The notes beneath the pieces are model-generated. The model saw only the letters and a list, made by a program, of their open reading frames with translations. It was not told the DNA's origin and searched no databases. Below are positions 54,009 to 62,321 of a stretch of 64,000 bases of DNA, in pieces. The position numbers and the translations under genes are program-made. Origin of the DNA: SHXO01 sp964523885 (GTDB lineage Bacteria > Pseudomonadota > Gammaproteobacteria > Burkholderiales > SHXO01). The stretch is taken from contig CAZFYX010000094.1 of NCBI GenBank assembly GCA_964523885.1, positions 7,369 through 71,368 of the forward strand, read 5' to 3'. The number at the start of each line of letters is the position of its first letter. Position 1 is the first letter of the stretch.

Positions 54009-55742
54009 TCAGCCGCCGGCGACCTTGCGTGGCGCAGGCTTGGCTTCGGTGTTGACGACCTTCGCCGGGGTGCTCTTCTTCGCGGTCGTGACCTTGCCCT
54101 TGCCCTTGCGCGCGGCCTTGTGCGCCTTGGCCTGCGGCGCTTCCTGCCAGATCGTCAGGCGCTGCCCGGTGCGCACGCTGTTCGAGCGCAGTCCGTTCCA
54201 CGCCTTGATTTGCTCGACGCTGGCGCCGTAGCGGCGCGCCACTGAGTGCAGCGTGTCGCCGCGCTTGACCCGGTAGATCACGCGCTTGTGGTAGTCCTCG
54301 GCCGGTGCCCGGAAATCCTTGCTCGAGTAGGTCTCGTCCAGGTTGGTCTCCGCGTCGTCCTCCATCGGGACCAGCAGCATCTGTCCGGGCCGGGTGCGCT
54401 TGCGGTAGTTCAGGCCGTTGACTTCGCGCAAGCGCTCGATGCTGATGTCGAACTTGCGCGCCACCTGTTCCAGCTTCTCGCCCTGCTTGAGCTGGTAGGT
54501 CTGCCAGGTGACCAGCGGCTGGTCGTTGTTCTCCAGGTTGGACTGGAACACGTCGACCTTGTCCACCGGCACCAGCAACTGGCGGTTCGCGACCGTGATG
54601 ACGGGGCGCTGGTGACCGGGGTTGAGGTTGCGGAATTCCTCGACCGGCATGTCGGCCAGCTTGGCGGCGAGCTCGACGTCCATGTGCGCGGGGGCGCTGA
54701 CGACCGCGAAGTACGGCTGGTTCGGCAACGGCGCGAGGGAGAGATTGAACAGCTCCGGGTTGGCGACGATGTTCTTGACCGCCTGCAGCTTGGGCAGGTA
54801 GTTGCGCGTCTCGACCGGCATCTTCAGGCTCATGTAGTCGGTCGCCTTGCCCTTGCGGCGGTTCTTCTGGATCGAGCGCTGCACGGCGCCTTCGCCCCAG
54901 TTGTAGGCGGCCAGCGCGAGCTCCCAGTCGCCGAACATGTCGTGCAGCGACTGCAGGTAATCAAGCGCCGCCTGGGTCGCCGCGACGACGTCCCGGCGGC
55001 CGTCGAACCACCAGGTCTGCTGCAGCCCGTAGCGCCGGCCGGTGGACGGAATGAACTGCCACATCCCGGCGGCCCGCATGTGGGAGTTCGCCGACGGGTT
55101 GTACGCGCTCTCGATCATGGGCAGCAGCGCGATCTCGGTGGGCATGCCGCGCTTCTCGACCTCCTCCACGATGTAGAAGAGGTAGCGGCGGCTGCGGTCG
55201 ATCATGCGCTCGACGTACTCGGGCCGGTTCAGGTACCAGGCTTCGTGCCGCTGCACCAGCGGGGTGTCGATCTCGCGCATCGCGAATCCTGCGCGGATGC
55301 GCGTCCACAGATCGGGGAAGGCCGAGTCGGCGGCGGCATCCTTCTGCCACTCACCGAGCGTCTCGCCGTTGGCATATACCTCCACCTGCGGCGCGGCGGG
55401 CGCTGCCGGCGCGATTGCGCCGGACTCAACCACGGCGGGTGCAGGCTGGTCGGGTGGTGCCGGGCGCGCAACCGCGGGTGCTGCAGCGGGGGCAGGTGGC
55501 GGCGCGGCAGCCGCCGCCGGCGATGCCGCCTGCGGCGCGATGACATGGGCAGGCGCTGCAGGCGCGGCGACCGGAGCGCTCCCACCAAACTGGACCGTGG
55601 GTGATCCACGCGGCGATGCCGGGACTGCAACCGCCGTCGTTGCGGCCGCGGGGACGAGCAGTCCGCCTTCGGCGCATGCGAGGTTGGGAAATGTCAGCGA
55701 CGCCGCGAGGGCGGCCAGGTACACGGCGTGGTTCGGCGTCAT
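54009..55742 (-). CDS. mltD: Membrane-bound lytic murein transglycosylase D, LysM-containing
   Basis: 577-aa peptidoglycan-cleaving enzyme. It has a signal peptide (about 1-24) followed by a long Ala/Pro-rich region (to about 115) and the SLT domain with EIALLPMIESAYNPSANSHMRAAGMWQFIPSTGRRYGL, where the catalytic Glu is in IESAYNP. Then AAYNWGEGAVQRSI completes the lysozyme-like fold. Two LysM modules follow (TYQLKQGEKLEQVARKF and IYRVKRGDTLHSVARRYG) and the C-terminal tail is Lys-rich. No lipobox Cys is obvious right after the signal, so it may be periplasmic rather than lipid-anchored. Convergent with the ABC transporter. Confidence 0.94.
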   Translation of the reverse strand: MTPNHAVYLAALAASLTFPNLACAEGGLLVPAAATTAVAVPASPRGSPTVQFGGSAPVAAPAAPAHVIAPQAASPAAAAAPPPAPAAAPAVARPAPPDQPAPAVVESGAIAPAAPAAPQVEVYANGETLGEWQKDAAADSAFPDLWTRIRAGFAMREIDTPLVQRHEAWYLNRPEYVERMIDRSRRYLFYIVEEVEKRGMPTEIALLPMIESAYNPSANSHMRAAGMWQFIPSTGRRYGLQQTWWFDGRRDVVAATQAALDYLQSLHDMFGDWELALAAYNWGEGAVQRSIQKNRRKGKATDYMSLKMPVETRNYLPKLQAVKNIVANPELFNLSLAPLPNQPYFAVVSAPAHMDVELAAKLADMPVEEFRNLNPGHQRPVITVANRQLLVPVDKVDVFQSNLENNDQPLVTWQTYQLKQGEKLEQVARKFDISIERLREVNGLNYRKRTRPGQMLLVPMEDDAETNLDETYSSKDFRAPAEDYHKRVIYRVKRGDTLHSVARRYGASVEQIKAWNGLRSNSVRTGQRLTIWQEAPQAKAHKAARKGKGKVTTAKKSTPAKVVNTEAKPAPRKVAGG

Positions 55743-56181
55743 CTAGGCTCGGTGCTGGTCCAAGGTTGGATGCTATCTTTGGATAGCCCTATGGGTCAAG
55801 GACTTATGTGTTAACCTTCACCTGCTTTCCGGTTGTCGCCCCGGTGCGCCACCCTATGCAAGAAGCAGGCCCCGGCCTGCGCGGCAGCGCTGCGCCCTGC
55901 AGGGACCGCGGCGTGCCGGGCGGTGCAGAGCGCGCATGGCGTGGGCCGCCGGGTGCCACCCTGCAGAGCTTTCGACCATAATAGGCAGGCCGCGCATTGC
56001 AACCGCAGTCCCCCTGGAGATCGCTCCCTCGCACCATGCAGCAGCCGCACATCGCACATCGAAGCATTTCGGCCGGGCGTGTCGGTGTGAGGCAACAGCC
56101 GCTGTGCGCGCGTGGGCGGCAGCAAGCCGCCGGCAGTGTAACCGCATTCGCTTGCTGCCGATCGCACGGCAGCATGAGCCC
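55743..56181. other. Gene-free spacer between mltD and the methyltransferase
   Basis: This 439-base divergent spacer shows no coding pattern. It contains a short hairpin GCTATC-TTTG-GATAGC (55772-55787). On the minus strand a TTGACC box near 55794-55799 sits about 18 bases from a TAGCAT box, a possible weak mltD promoter. In several relatives a gloB gene lies at this place, but none is present here. Confidence 0.45.
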
Positions 56182-56940
56182 ATGCTGATGGAGCATCCGC
56201 CGCTGGCGGACTGGTTCGACACGCCGCTCGGGCAGCATGCGCTGCGCTGCGAGCAGACCTACTTCGACGCCGAGGTCGCCGACGTGTTCGGCTTCAACGC
56301 GTTCCAGCTCGGCCTCACGCGCTTCGACTTCCTGCGTGCCAATCGCATGCCGATGCGCTGCCGGGTCGATGCCGACGGCGACGTGCGCGTGCGCGCCGAC
56401 CTCGAGCAGCTGCCGATCCTGAGCAACTGCGCGGACCTGGTCGTGCTGCCGCACACCCTCGAGTTCAGCGACAACCCGCACCAGGTGCTGCGCGAGGTCG
56501 CGCGCGTGCTGATGCCCGAGGGCCACGTGATCGTCTCCGGCTTCAATCCGTGGAGCCTGTGGGGCGCACGCCGCTTCCTCGGCAAGGACCGCGGCGAGTT
56601 TCCCTGGAACGGGCAGTTCATCGCACTGCAGCGGCTGAGGGACTGGATGGCGCTGCTGGGCATCGAGATCGCCGCCGGGCGCATGGCCGCCTACATTCCG
56701 CCGGTGCGCAGTGAGCAGTGGATCCGCCGCTTCGAGGTCCTCGAGGCCGCGGGCGATCGCTGGTGGCCGTTCGCTGGTGGCATCTACTTCCTCCACGGCA
56801 TCAAGCGCGTCCACGGCACGCGCGTGATCACGCCGCAGTGGAAGACCTCGCTCGCCAAGCGCAAGGGCCTCGCCCCGGTGCCGCACCGTGTTGACGACGA
56901 GCGCCTGGTTGCGCGCCACCGGGACGTCGACGCCAAGTGA
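56182..56940 (+). CDS. SAM-dependent methyltransferase, YafS-like
   Basis: 252-aa class I methyltransferase-like protein. Conserved-looking parts are LPILSNCADLVVLPHTLEFSDNPHQVLREVARVLMPEGHVIVSGFNPWSLWGARRF, typical of the YafS group next to rnhA. The first SAM glycine motif is degenerate (VFGFNAFQLG). ATG 56182 is chosen; another ATG two codons later (56188) is possible. The stop overlaps the GTG start of rnhA (GTGA), so the two are co-translated. Substrate unknown. Confidence 0.85.
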   Translation: MLMEHPPLADWFDTPLGQHALRCEQTYFDAEVADVFGFNAFQLGLTRFDFLRANRMPMRCRVDADGDVRVRADLEQLPILSNCADLVVLPHTLEFSDNPHQVLREVARVLMPEGHVIVSGFNPWSLWGARRFLGKDRGEFPWNGQFIALQRLRDWMALLGIEIAAGRMAAYIPPVRSEQWIRRFEVLEAAGDRWWPFAGGIYFLHGIKRVHGTRVITPQWKTSLAKRKGLAPVPHRVDDERLVARHRDVDAK

Positions 56941-57389
56941 GCGACCTCGTCGAGATCTACACTGACGGCGCCTGCAAGGGCAATCCCGGACCCGGCGGGT
57001 GGGGGGCGGTGCTGCGCCTGGGCGCGCACGTCAAGGAACTGCACGGCGGCGAGGCGGGCACCACCAACAACCGCATGGAGATGACCGCGGTCATCCGTGC
57101 GCTCGAGGCGCTGTCGCGCCCGTGCCGGATCAAACTGCACACCGACTCGCAGTACGTCATGAAGGGCATCACCGCCTGGATCGTCGACTGGAAGCGGCGC
57201 GGCTGGCGCACTGCCGACAAGAAGCCGGTGAAGAACGTTGACCTTTGGCAGCGGCTCGACACGCTGGTGGCGCAGCACGAGATCGAGTGGATCTGGGTGA
57301 AGGGGCACGCGGGCATCCCCGGCAACGAGCGGGCCGATGCGCTCGCCAACCTGGGCGTGACACAGGCGGGACGCGGCGCGGTGGTCTGA
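56937..57389 (+). CDS. rnhA: Ribonuclease HI
   Basis: 150-aa enzyme that degrades RNA in RNA-DNA hybrids. All four catalytic acids are at the classic positions: D10 (IYTDGACKGNPGPGGW), E48 (NNRMEMTA), D70 (HTDSQYV) and D134 (NERADALA), with H124 in VKGHAG. The start is GTG 56937, overlapping the upstream stop. dnaQ follows 33 bases downstream, as in E. coli and relatives, linking replication and RNA-primer removal functions. Confidence 0.98.
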   Translation: MSDLVEIYTDGACKGNPGPGGWGAVLRLGAHVKELHGGEAGTTNNRMEMTAVIRALEALSRPCRIKLHTDSQYVMKGITAWIVDWKRRGWRTADKKPVKNVDLWQRLDTLVAQHEIEWIWVKGHAGIPGNERADALANLGVTQAGRGAVV

Positions 57390-57422
57390 GCATCGCGGCA
57401 GGGAGGGGAGCAGCGAACAACC

Positions 57423-58154
57423 ATGAGACAGATCGTCCTCGACACCGAAACCACCGGCCTGGAGGTGTCCCAAGGGCACCGCATCATCGAGCTGGCCGCG
57501 GTGGAGATCGTCAACCGCCGGCCCACCGGGCACACCTTCCATCGCTACATCAACCCCGGGCGCGACATCGACCCCGGGGCGGTCGAGGTGCACGGGCTGA
57601 CCCTGGAGTTCCTGCAGGACAAGCCGCGCTTCCGTGACGTGGCGCGGGAGCTGCTCGACTTCGTGTCACAGGCCGAGCTGATCATCCACAACGCGCCGTT
57701 CGACGTGGGCTTCCTCGACTACGAGCTGGGGCTGCTCGATCTGGGCGGCATCGCGCGCCACTGCACGCGGATCACCGACACGCTGCGCATGGCGCGCGAG
57801 CTCCATCCGGGCAAGCGCAACAGCCTGGACGCGTTGTGCGAGCGCTACGCCGTGGACAACTCCGCGCGTACGCTGCATGGGGCGTTGCTCGACGCGCAGC
57901 TGCTGGCCGAGGTCTACCTGGCCATGACGCGCGGCCAGGAGACGCTGATCATCGATCTCGCCCCGTCCGCCCGCACCCTGGTGGATGCGACCCTGGACCT
58001 GACTTCGCTGAACCTGGTGGTCGTGCAGCCGACCGAGGCCGAACTGGAGGCTCACACGCGCCAGCTGGCCGACATCCAGAAGGTGAGCAAGGGCGCCTGC
58101 CTGTGGCTGCAGCTGGAAACGCCCGCGCCGGAGCCTGCGGCCGCCAGCGCCTGA
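57423..58154 (+). CDS. dnaQ: DNA polymerase III epsilon subunit (proofreading exonuclease)
   Basis: 243-aa 3'-5' exonuclease of the replicative polymerase. ExoI is VLDTETTGL (D7, E9). ExoII lies around IIHNAPFDVGFLDYEL, and ExoIII is LHGALLDAQLLAEVY with the His and Asp. The C-terminal part (after about 190) is the region that contacts the polymerase alpha subunit. It follows rnhA on the same strand, probably co-transcribed. It is convergent with the next methyltransferase gene, with only six bases between stops. Confidence 0.97.
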   Translation: MRQIVLDTETTGLEVSQGHRIIELAAVEIVNRRPTGHTFHRYINPGRDIDPGAVEVHGLTLEFLQDKPRFRDVARELLDFVSQAELIIHNAPFDVGFLDYELGLLDLGGIARHCTRITDTLRMARELHPGKRNSLDALCERYAVDNSARTLHGALLDAQLLAEVYLAMTRGQETLIIDLAPSARTLVDATLDLTSLNLVVVQPTEAELEAHTRQLADIQKVSKGACLWLQLETPAPEPAAASA

Positions 58155-58160
58155 CCCGGC

Positions 58161-58811
58161 CTAGTGCTGCGGGCGTTCGGTCCTGCAGAAGCAGTAGGTG
58201 AACTGCTGGGCAGTCCCCCACGGCGTCTGGTGTACTTCGCTCAGATGCATCAGCAGCCGGAATGCAGGGCCGAATTGGCCGTGCAGGCTCTCCGGGGCGT
58301 ATCTGACCACCTCCAGCCCACTGCACTTGTCCGGCCCTTGCGGCCCGAACGCCGCGACGATCACGTGACCGCCCGGCTTCACCGCGCGCTGGACCTGACG
58401 TACATAGGCCGCGCGCTCGGCCGGATCGGTCAGGAAGTGGAACACCGCGCGGTCGTGCCAGATGTCGTACCGGTCCGGCGAGAAGGGGAAGGCGAGCACG
58501 TCACCGCTCAGCCAGTGCACCAGCGCGGCCCGTGCCCCGAGCCTGGCCCTGGTCACCTCCAGCGCGGTATCCGACAGGTCGAGCATCGAGACATCGCGGT
58601 AGCCCCGTGCGAGCAGGTCGTCGACGAGGGTGGATTCGCCCCCGCCTACGTCGATGATCGCCGCGTTCAGGTCCGCGGCGGCCTGCTCGATGAACCGGAG
58701 CGAGAGGTCGAGGTGCGGACGATACCAGCTGACTTCTTCGGGCCGCTTGCTCCGGTAGACGTGTTCCCAGTGCTGCTTGTTGTCCACTGCCCGACCTGGC
58801 TCCGTCACCAT
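58161..58811 (-). CDS. Class I SAM-dependent methyltransferase
   Basis: 216-aa methyltransferase. SAM motif I is IDVGGGESTLVDDLLARGYRDVSMLDLSDTALE, followed by YDIWHDRAVFHFLTDPAERAAYVRQVQRAVKPGGHVIVAAFGPQGPDKCSGLEVVRY. The opening NKQHWEHVYRSKRPEEVSWYRPHLDLS is typical of a small family of unknown target. ATG 58811 gives eight extra residues; a GTG before DNKQHW could also start. No neighbour suggests a substrate. Confidence 0.85.
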   Translation of the reverse strand: MVTEPGRAVDNKQHWEHVYRSKRPEEVSWYRPHLDLSLRFIEQAAADLNAAIIDVGGGESTLVDDLLARGYRDVSMLDLSDTALEVTRARLGARAALVHWLSGDVLAFPFSPDRYDIWHDRAVFHFLTDPAERAAYVRQVQRAVKPGGHVIVAAFGPQGPDKCSGLEVVRYAPESLHGQFGPAFRLLMHLSEVHQTPWGTAQQFTYCFCRTERPQH

Positions 58812-58936
58812 CCCGAGCCTACTCTACGCCTGCTGCGCAGGCCGCGCGCGACCGTGCCGCCCCGGCAAGCGCTGGGGGATGGCGCGCCGAGCCTGCAGCG
58901 TCGCACGACCCGGCGCGAAGATCGATGTTGGTGAGA

Positions 58937-59011
58937 TGGTGGGCGGTACTGGGATCGAACCAGTGGCTTCCACCGTGTGAAGGTGGCACTCTACCGCTGA
59001 GTTAACCGCCC
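58937..59011 (-). tRNA. tRNA-Val (anticodon CAC)
   Basis: On the minus strand the acceptor GGGCGGT pairs with ACCGCCC, the anticodon stem CCACC/GGTGG encloses TTCACAC giving CAC, and the T arm is ACTGGTTCGATCCCAGT. CCA is encoded (58937-58939). It lies antisense between a methyltransferase and gltX, and together with the tRNA-Val(TAC) at 44 kb covers valine codons. Confidence 0.96.
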
Positions 59012-59233
59012 GGCGCGGCAGGAGCTGCCGCGAAGAAGTCCCACAATTATAAAGAAAAGGCCGGGGGTCCGGCAATCGGCACGGCCAGACCGGCTGCAGT
59101 GATATGCGCCGGTGGCGGCTGGCGGGCCACCGCACCCGGTGCCCACACCCATGCCATTCCCCGCGGGCCTGCCTGCCGCCGCTGGCGCCGGCCCTTCTGC
59201 ACTAGAATTGCGGCTTTTCCCGGGACGCCGCGC

Positions 59234-60634
59234 ATGGTTCGCACTCGATTCGCCCCCAGCCCCACCGGCTACCTCCACCTGGGCGGGGCCCGCACTGCGC
59301 TGTTCTGCTGGGCCTATGCGCGCAAGCACGGCGGGCGCTTCGTCCTGCGCATCGAGGACACCGACCAGGAGCGCTCCACCCAGGCGGCGACCCAGGCGAT
59401 CCTGGATGCAATGGACTGGCTGCGGCTGGACTACGACGAGGGCCCGTTCTACCAGATGCAGCGCCTGAATCGCTACCAGGAGATCGCCCAGCAGCTGATC
59501 CGCGAGGGCAGGGCCTACTACTGCTACGCCAGCAAGGACGAGCTCGAGGCGATGCGCGAGGCCCAGCGCGCGCGCGGCGAGAAACCGCGGTACGACGGGC
59601 GCTGGCGGCCCGAGAACGCGCGCGGGAAGACTCCGCCGCCCGGGGTGCAGCCGGTGATCCGCTTTCGCACGCCCGACGAGGGCGAGGTCGTCCTGGACGA
59701 CCTGGTCAAGGGCACCGTCATCGTGGACAACCGCGAGCTGGACGACCTGGTGATCATGCGGGCGGACGGCGTGCCGACCTACAACTTCGGCGTGGTGATC
59801 GACGACCTCGACATGAACATCACCCACGTCATCCGCGGCGACGACCACGTCAACAACACGCCGCGGCAGATCAACATCTTCAAGGCGCTGGGCGCCGCGC
59901 TGCCGAGCTTCGCGCACGTTCCCATGATCCTGGGCCCGGACGGCGAGAAGCTGTCCAAGCGCCACGGCGCGGTGAGCGTCATGCAGTACAGCGACGACGG
60001 CTACCTGCCCGAGGCCATGGTGAACTACCTGGCGCGCCTGGGCTGGTCACACGGCGACGAGGAGGTGTTCTCGCGCGAGCAGCTGGTCGAGTGGTTCGAG
60101 CTCGACCACATCAGCCGCTCGGCGGCGCGCTTCGATCCGCAGAAACTCCTCTGGCTCAACGCCCACTACATCAAGCAGGCGGACCATGGCCGCCTGGCCG
60201 ATCTCGTGCGTCCGTTCCTGCGGCGCGACGGGGGCGACCCGGACGCCGGGCCGCCGCTGGACCGCGTGATCGGACTGCTCAAGGAGCGGGTCAGCACGAT
60301 CGAGGAGCTCGCGGATGCGTCGGTCTACTTCTACCGTCGGCTGGAGCCGTCCGGGGAGATGCGGGCGCAGCACTACGCGCCCGAGACGGTTGCAGCATTG
60401 AGCGAACTGGCGGTCCGGCTGGAGGGTACCGAGTGGTCGCGACAAGCGATCGGCGGTGCGGTGAAGGCCGTGGCCGAGGCCCACAAGCTGAAGATGCCGA
60501 AGGTGGCGATGCCCTTGCGGGTGATGGTCACCGGGGAGACGCAGACTCCGTCGGTGGACGCGGTGCTGGAGCTGCTGGGGCGGGAGGAGACGCTGGCGCG
60601 AATGCGGGCGGAGATCGGGAGGGTTGGCGGCTAG
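59234..60634 (+). CDS. gltX: Glutamate-tRNA ligase
   Basis: 466-aa class I synthetase that charges tRNA-Glu. The HIGH-type motif is in APSPTGYLHLGGARTALF, and the KMSKS-type motif is KLSKRHGAVSVMQY. RIEDTDQERST and GRPTY-like DGVPTYNFGVVIDD are also normal. The start ATG 59234 matches the family N-terminus MVRTRFAPSPTG. The tRNA genes for Ala and Glu follow on the same strand, so the enzyme gene is near one of its substrates. Confidence 0.98.
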   Translation: MVRTRFAPSPTGYLHLGGARTALFCWAYARKHGGRFVLRIEDTDQERSTQAATQAILDAMDWLRLDYDEGPFYQMQRLNRYQEIAQQLIREGRAYYCYASKDELEAMREAQRARGEKPRYDGRWRPENARGKTPPPGVQPVIRFRTPDEGEVVLDDLVKGTVIVDNRELDDLVIMRADGVPTYNFGVVIDDLDMNITHVIRGDDHVNNTPRQINIFKALGAALPSFAHVPMILGPDGEKLSKRHGAVSVMQYSDDGYLPEAMVNYLARLGWSHGDEEVFSREQLVEWFELDHISRSAARFDPQKLLWLNAHYIKQADHGRLADLVRPFLRRDGGDPDAGPPLDRVIGLLKERVSTIEELADASVYFYRRLEPSGEMRAQHYAPETVAALSELAVRLEGTEWSRQAIGGAVKAVAEAHKLKMPKVAMPLRVMVTGETQTPSVDAVLELLGREETLARMRAEIGRVGG

Positions 60635-60662
60635 GTGGAGCAGGGCAGCGGTGCTGGCCCGT

Positions 60663-60691
60663 TTGCACCCACCTCGCCAGTGCCTTATAAT
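60663..60691 (+). promoter_or_regulatory. Promoter of the tRNA-Ala/tRNA-Glu operon
   Basis: A -35 TTGCAC (60663-60668) and a perfect -10 TATAAT (60686-60691) are 17 bases apart, followed by a GC-rich discriminator, as is usual for stringently controlled tRNA promoters. tRNA-Ala starts 16 bases after the -10. Confidence 0.85.
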
Positions 60692-60706
60692 CGCGGCCTC
60701 TTGCGT

Positions 60707-60782
<76 letters not shown>

Positions 60783-60830
60783 CCAAGACTCCCGGGGTTC
60801 CCCTCTAGCTGATCCCCGCGGTTCGAATAA

Positions 60831-60906
60831 GTCCCCATCGTCTAGAGGCCTAGGACATCGCCCTTTCACGGCGGTAACCGGGGTTCGAATCCCCGTGGGG
60901 ACGCCA
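60831..60906 (+). tRNA. tRNA-Glu (anticodon TTC)
   Basis: Acceptor GTCCCCA pairs with TGGGGAC. The anticodon loop CTTTCAC gives TTC, and the T arm is CGGGGTTCGAATCCCCG. Discriminator G and encoded CCA (60904-60906). Co-transcribed with tRNA-Ala 48 bases upstream. Confidence 0.97.
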
Positions 60907-60912
60907 AACAAC

Positions 60913-60945
60913 AAAGCCACCGCATGAGCGGTGGCTTTTTTGTTT
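60913..60945 (+). terminator. Intrinsic terminator after tRNA-Glu
   Basis: Stem AAAGCCACCGC / GCGGTGGCTTT with an ATGA loop, followed by TTTTGTTTT. A textbook rho-independent terminator for the tRNA-Ala/Glu transcript. Confidence 0.92.
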
Positions 60946-61097
60946 TGCTTTCCTGCGGGTGCAGCAGAGCCCCCCCGGTTCGACCAGCGCTGCGACCAGT
61001 GGGAGGAGCGCGCGGGATGAGTGGATCGCCCTAAGGCGAGACGCTCGCAATCCTCATGCGGTGGCTAACTACATGTGGCTAAAGACAGCGTGTAATT

Positions 61098-61796
61098 TCA
61101 TTCCACCGTCAGCGGCTTGCCGTTGTGGCGCGGACCGAGGGAGAGCAGGAAAGGCACGGCCTGCCGCGCCCATTCCTCCGGCCCGGGATAGCCGCCGGCG
61201 CCCTCGCCGAAGCAGCTGCGCAGCATGGCGGTGTCGATGATGCCTGGGTTGAGCGGGATCGCCGCCATGCCGGTGGGCAGTTCCAGCGCCAGCGCACGCG
61301 TCAGGCCCTCGATGGCCCATTTCGTGGCGCAGTAGGGCGCCACCTCGGCATCGACGGCGCGGCCCCAGCCGGAACTGAAGTTCACGATGACGCCGCGGCC
61401 GGCCTTCGCCATGGCCGGCACGAAGTGGCGGATCACGTTGGCCGTGCCCTTGATGTTGACGTCGACGACGGCATCGAATTCCTTCGCCGTCACCTTCCAC
61501 AGCGGCGCGTTGCGGTTCATCAGCGCGGCATTGTTGATGAGCAGGTCGGGCGCGCCGTGCGATTTCAGCACCTCGGCGGCCCAGGCCTTCACCGCCGCGT
61601 CGTCGGCGACGTCCACGCCGTCGAAGCGGTGCGGCGCGCCGAGGCGCGATTGCAGCGCATCGATCGGCTTGCGGCTGCGGCCGCAGCCGACGACGACATG
61701 GCCGAGGCGGGCGAACGCCTCGGCCATGGCATGGCCCAGCCCGCGGCTGACGCCGGTGATCAGCACAAGGCGCGGTTCGGTCTTGCGGGCCGTCAT
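61098..61796 (-). CDS. SDR-family oxidoreductase
   Basis: 232-aa short-chain dehydrogenase. The nucleotide motif is LITGVSRGLGHAMAEAFA, then DLLINNAALMN. The catalytic Ser/Tyr/Lys are in NFSSGWG and YCATKWAIEGLTRALA, so it is a complete SDR. Substrate cannot be told. It overlaps the small membrane-protein gene upstream by four bases (ATGA), so the two are translationally coupled. It lies in a small block downstream of tRNA-Glu that does not continue the core gene order. Confidence 0.9.
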   Translation of the reverse strand: MTARKTEPRLVLITGVSRGLGHAMAEAFARLGHVVVGCGRSRKPIDALQSRLGAPHRFDGVDVADDAAVKAWAAEVLKSHGAPDLLINNAALMNRNAPLWKVTAKEFDAVVDVNIKGTANVIRHFVPAMAKAGRGVIVNFSSGWGRAVDAEVAPYCATKWAIEGLTRALALELPTGMAAIPLNPGIIDTAMLRSCFGEGAGGYPGPEEWARQAVPFLLSLGPRHNGKPLTVE

Positions 61797-62044
61797 GGCG
61801 CCGGCTTGTCGCGGTCGGGCAGGGTCCGGGCTTCGCGCTCAACTTCGGTGTACTCGCCCTCGAGGATGACGGAGCCGTCGCGCGCCGGCTCGGCCGGCTT
61901 GCCGCCGAGCAGGCGGCGCAGTCCGGCCAGGAGCAGCGCGACGAGCGCGATCAGCAGGGCCAGCCACCAGGCGACGAAGACGGCCACCAGCACGGCGGCG
62001 AGGAGGGCGGTGAAGATCAGCCAGCGGAAGACTTGCGCGATCAT
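61793..62044 (-). CDS. Small membrane protein of unknown function
   Basis: 83-aa protein. The first half is strongly hydrophobic (about 7-42, two possible membrane segments, FTALLAAVLVAVFVAWWLALLIALVALLLAG). The second half is hydrophilic with acidic and basic residues (VILEGEYTEVEREAR). I do not recognise the family. It is coupled to the SDR gene by an overlap and is the first gene of this two-gene unit. Confidence 0.7.
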   Translation of the reverse strand: MIAQVFRWLIFTALLAAVLVAVFVAWWLALLIALVALLLAGLRRLLGGKPAEPARDGSVILEGEYTEVEREARTLPDRDKPAP

Positions 62045-62321
62045 GGCTTCGTCTTGTTAAGAGTGAGTCTAGAAGAAGTTACCAACCCTATGATTATTAT
62101 ATGGCTGCTTATCAACATAACATGAAGACGGATTCGAAAATGTCAGCACTATGCTACGAATGAAGACCAACACCAAATTGTATTGGTGTTGCATGAATGC
62201 AACATGGCTAATTCGATAACTATAGAAACAATCCGCAAATAACAAGTCAATTAATCCAGAAGGTATGCTTCGAAAATATATTTTGAATTTAAAAGAATTG
62301 GTTCGCTAAGGAATTGCCACC
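62045..62321. other. AT-rich spacer upstream of the tandem beta-barrel gene
   Basis: This 277-base stretch is much richer in A and T than any other part of the window. No coding frame of note is seen. The composition suggests recent arrival or a promoter region for the barrel gene; AATTGGTTCGCTAAGGAATT lies just before its ATG, with AAGGAA as the ribosome site. Confidence 0.6.

Noticed and set aside
60783..60830. Possible extra tRNA fragment between tRNA-Ala and tRNA-Glu (GCGGTTCGAATAA)
   Set aside because: It resembles a T arm by chance; no acceptor or anticodon stem can be built in 48 bases.
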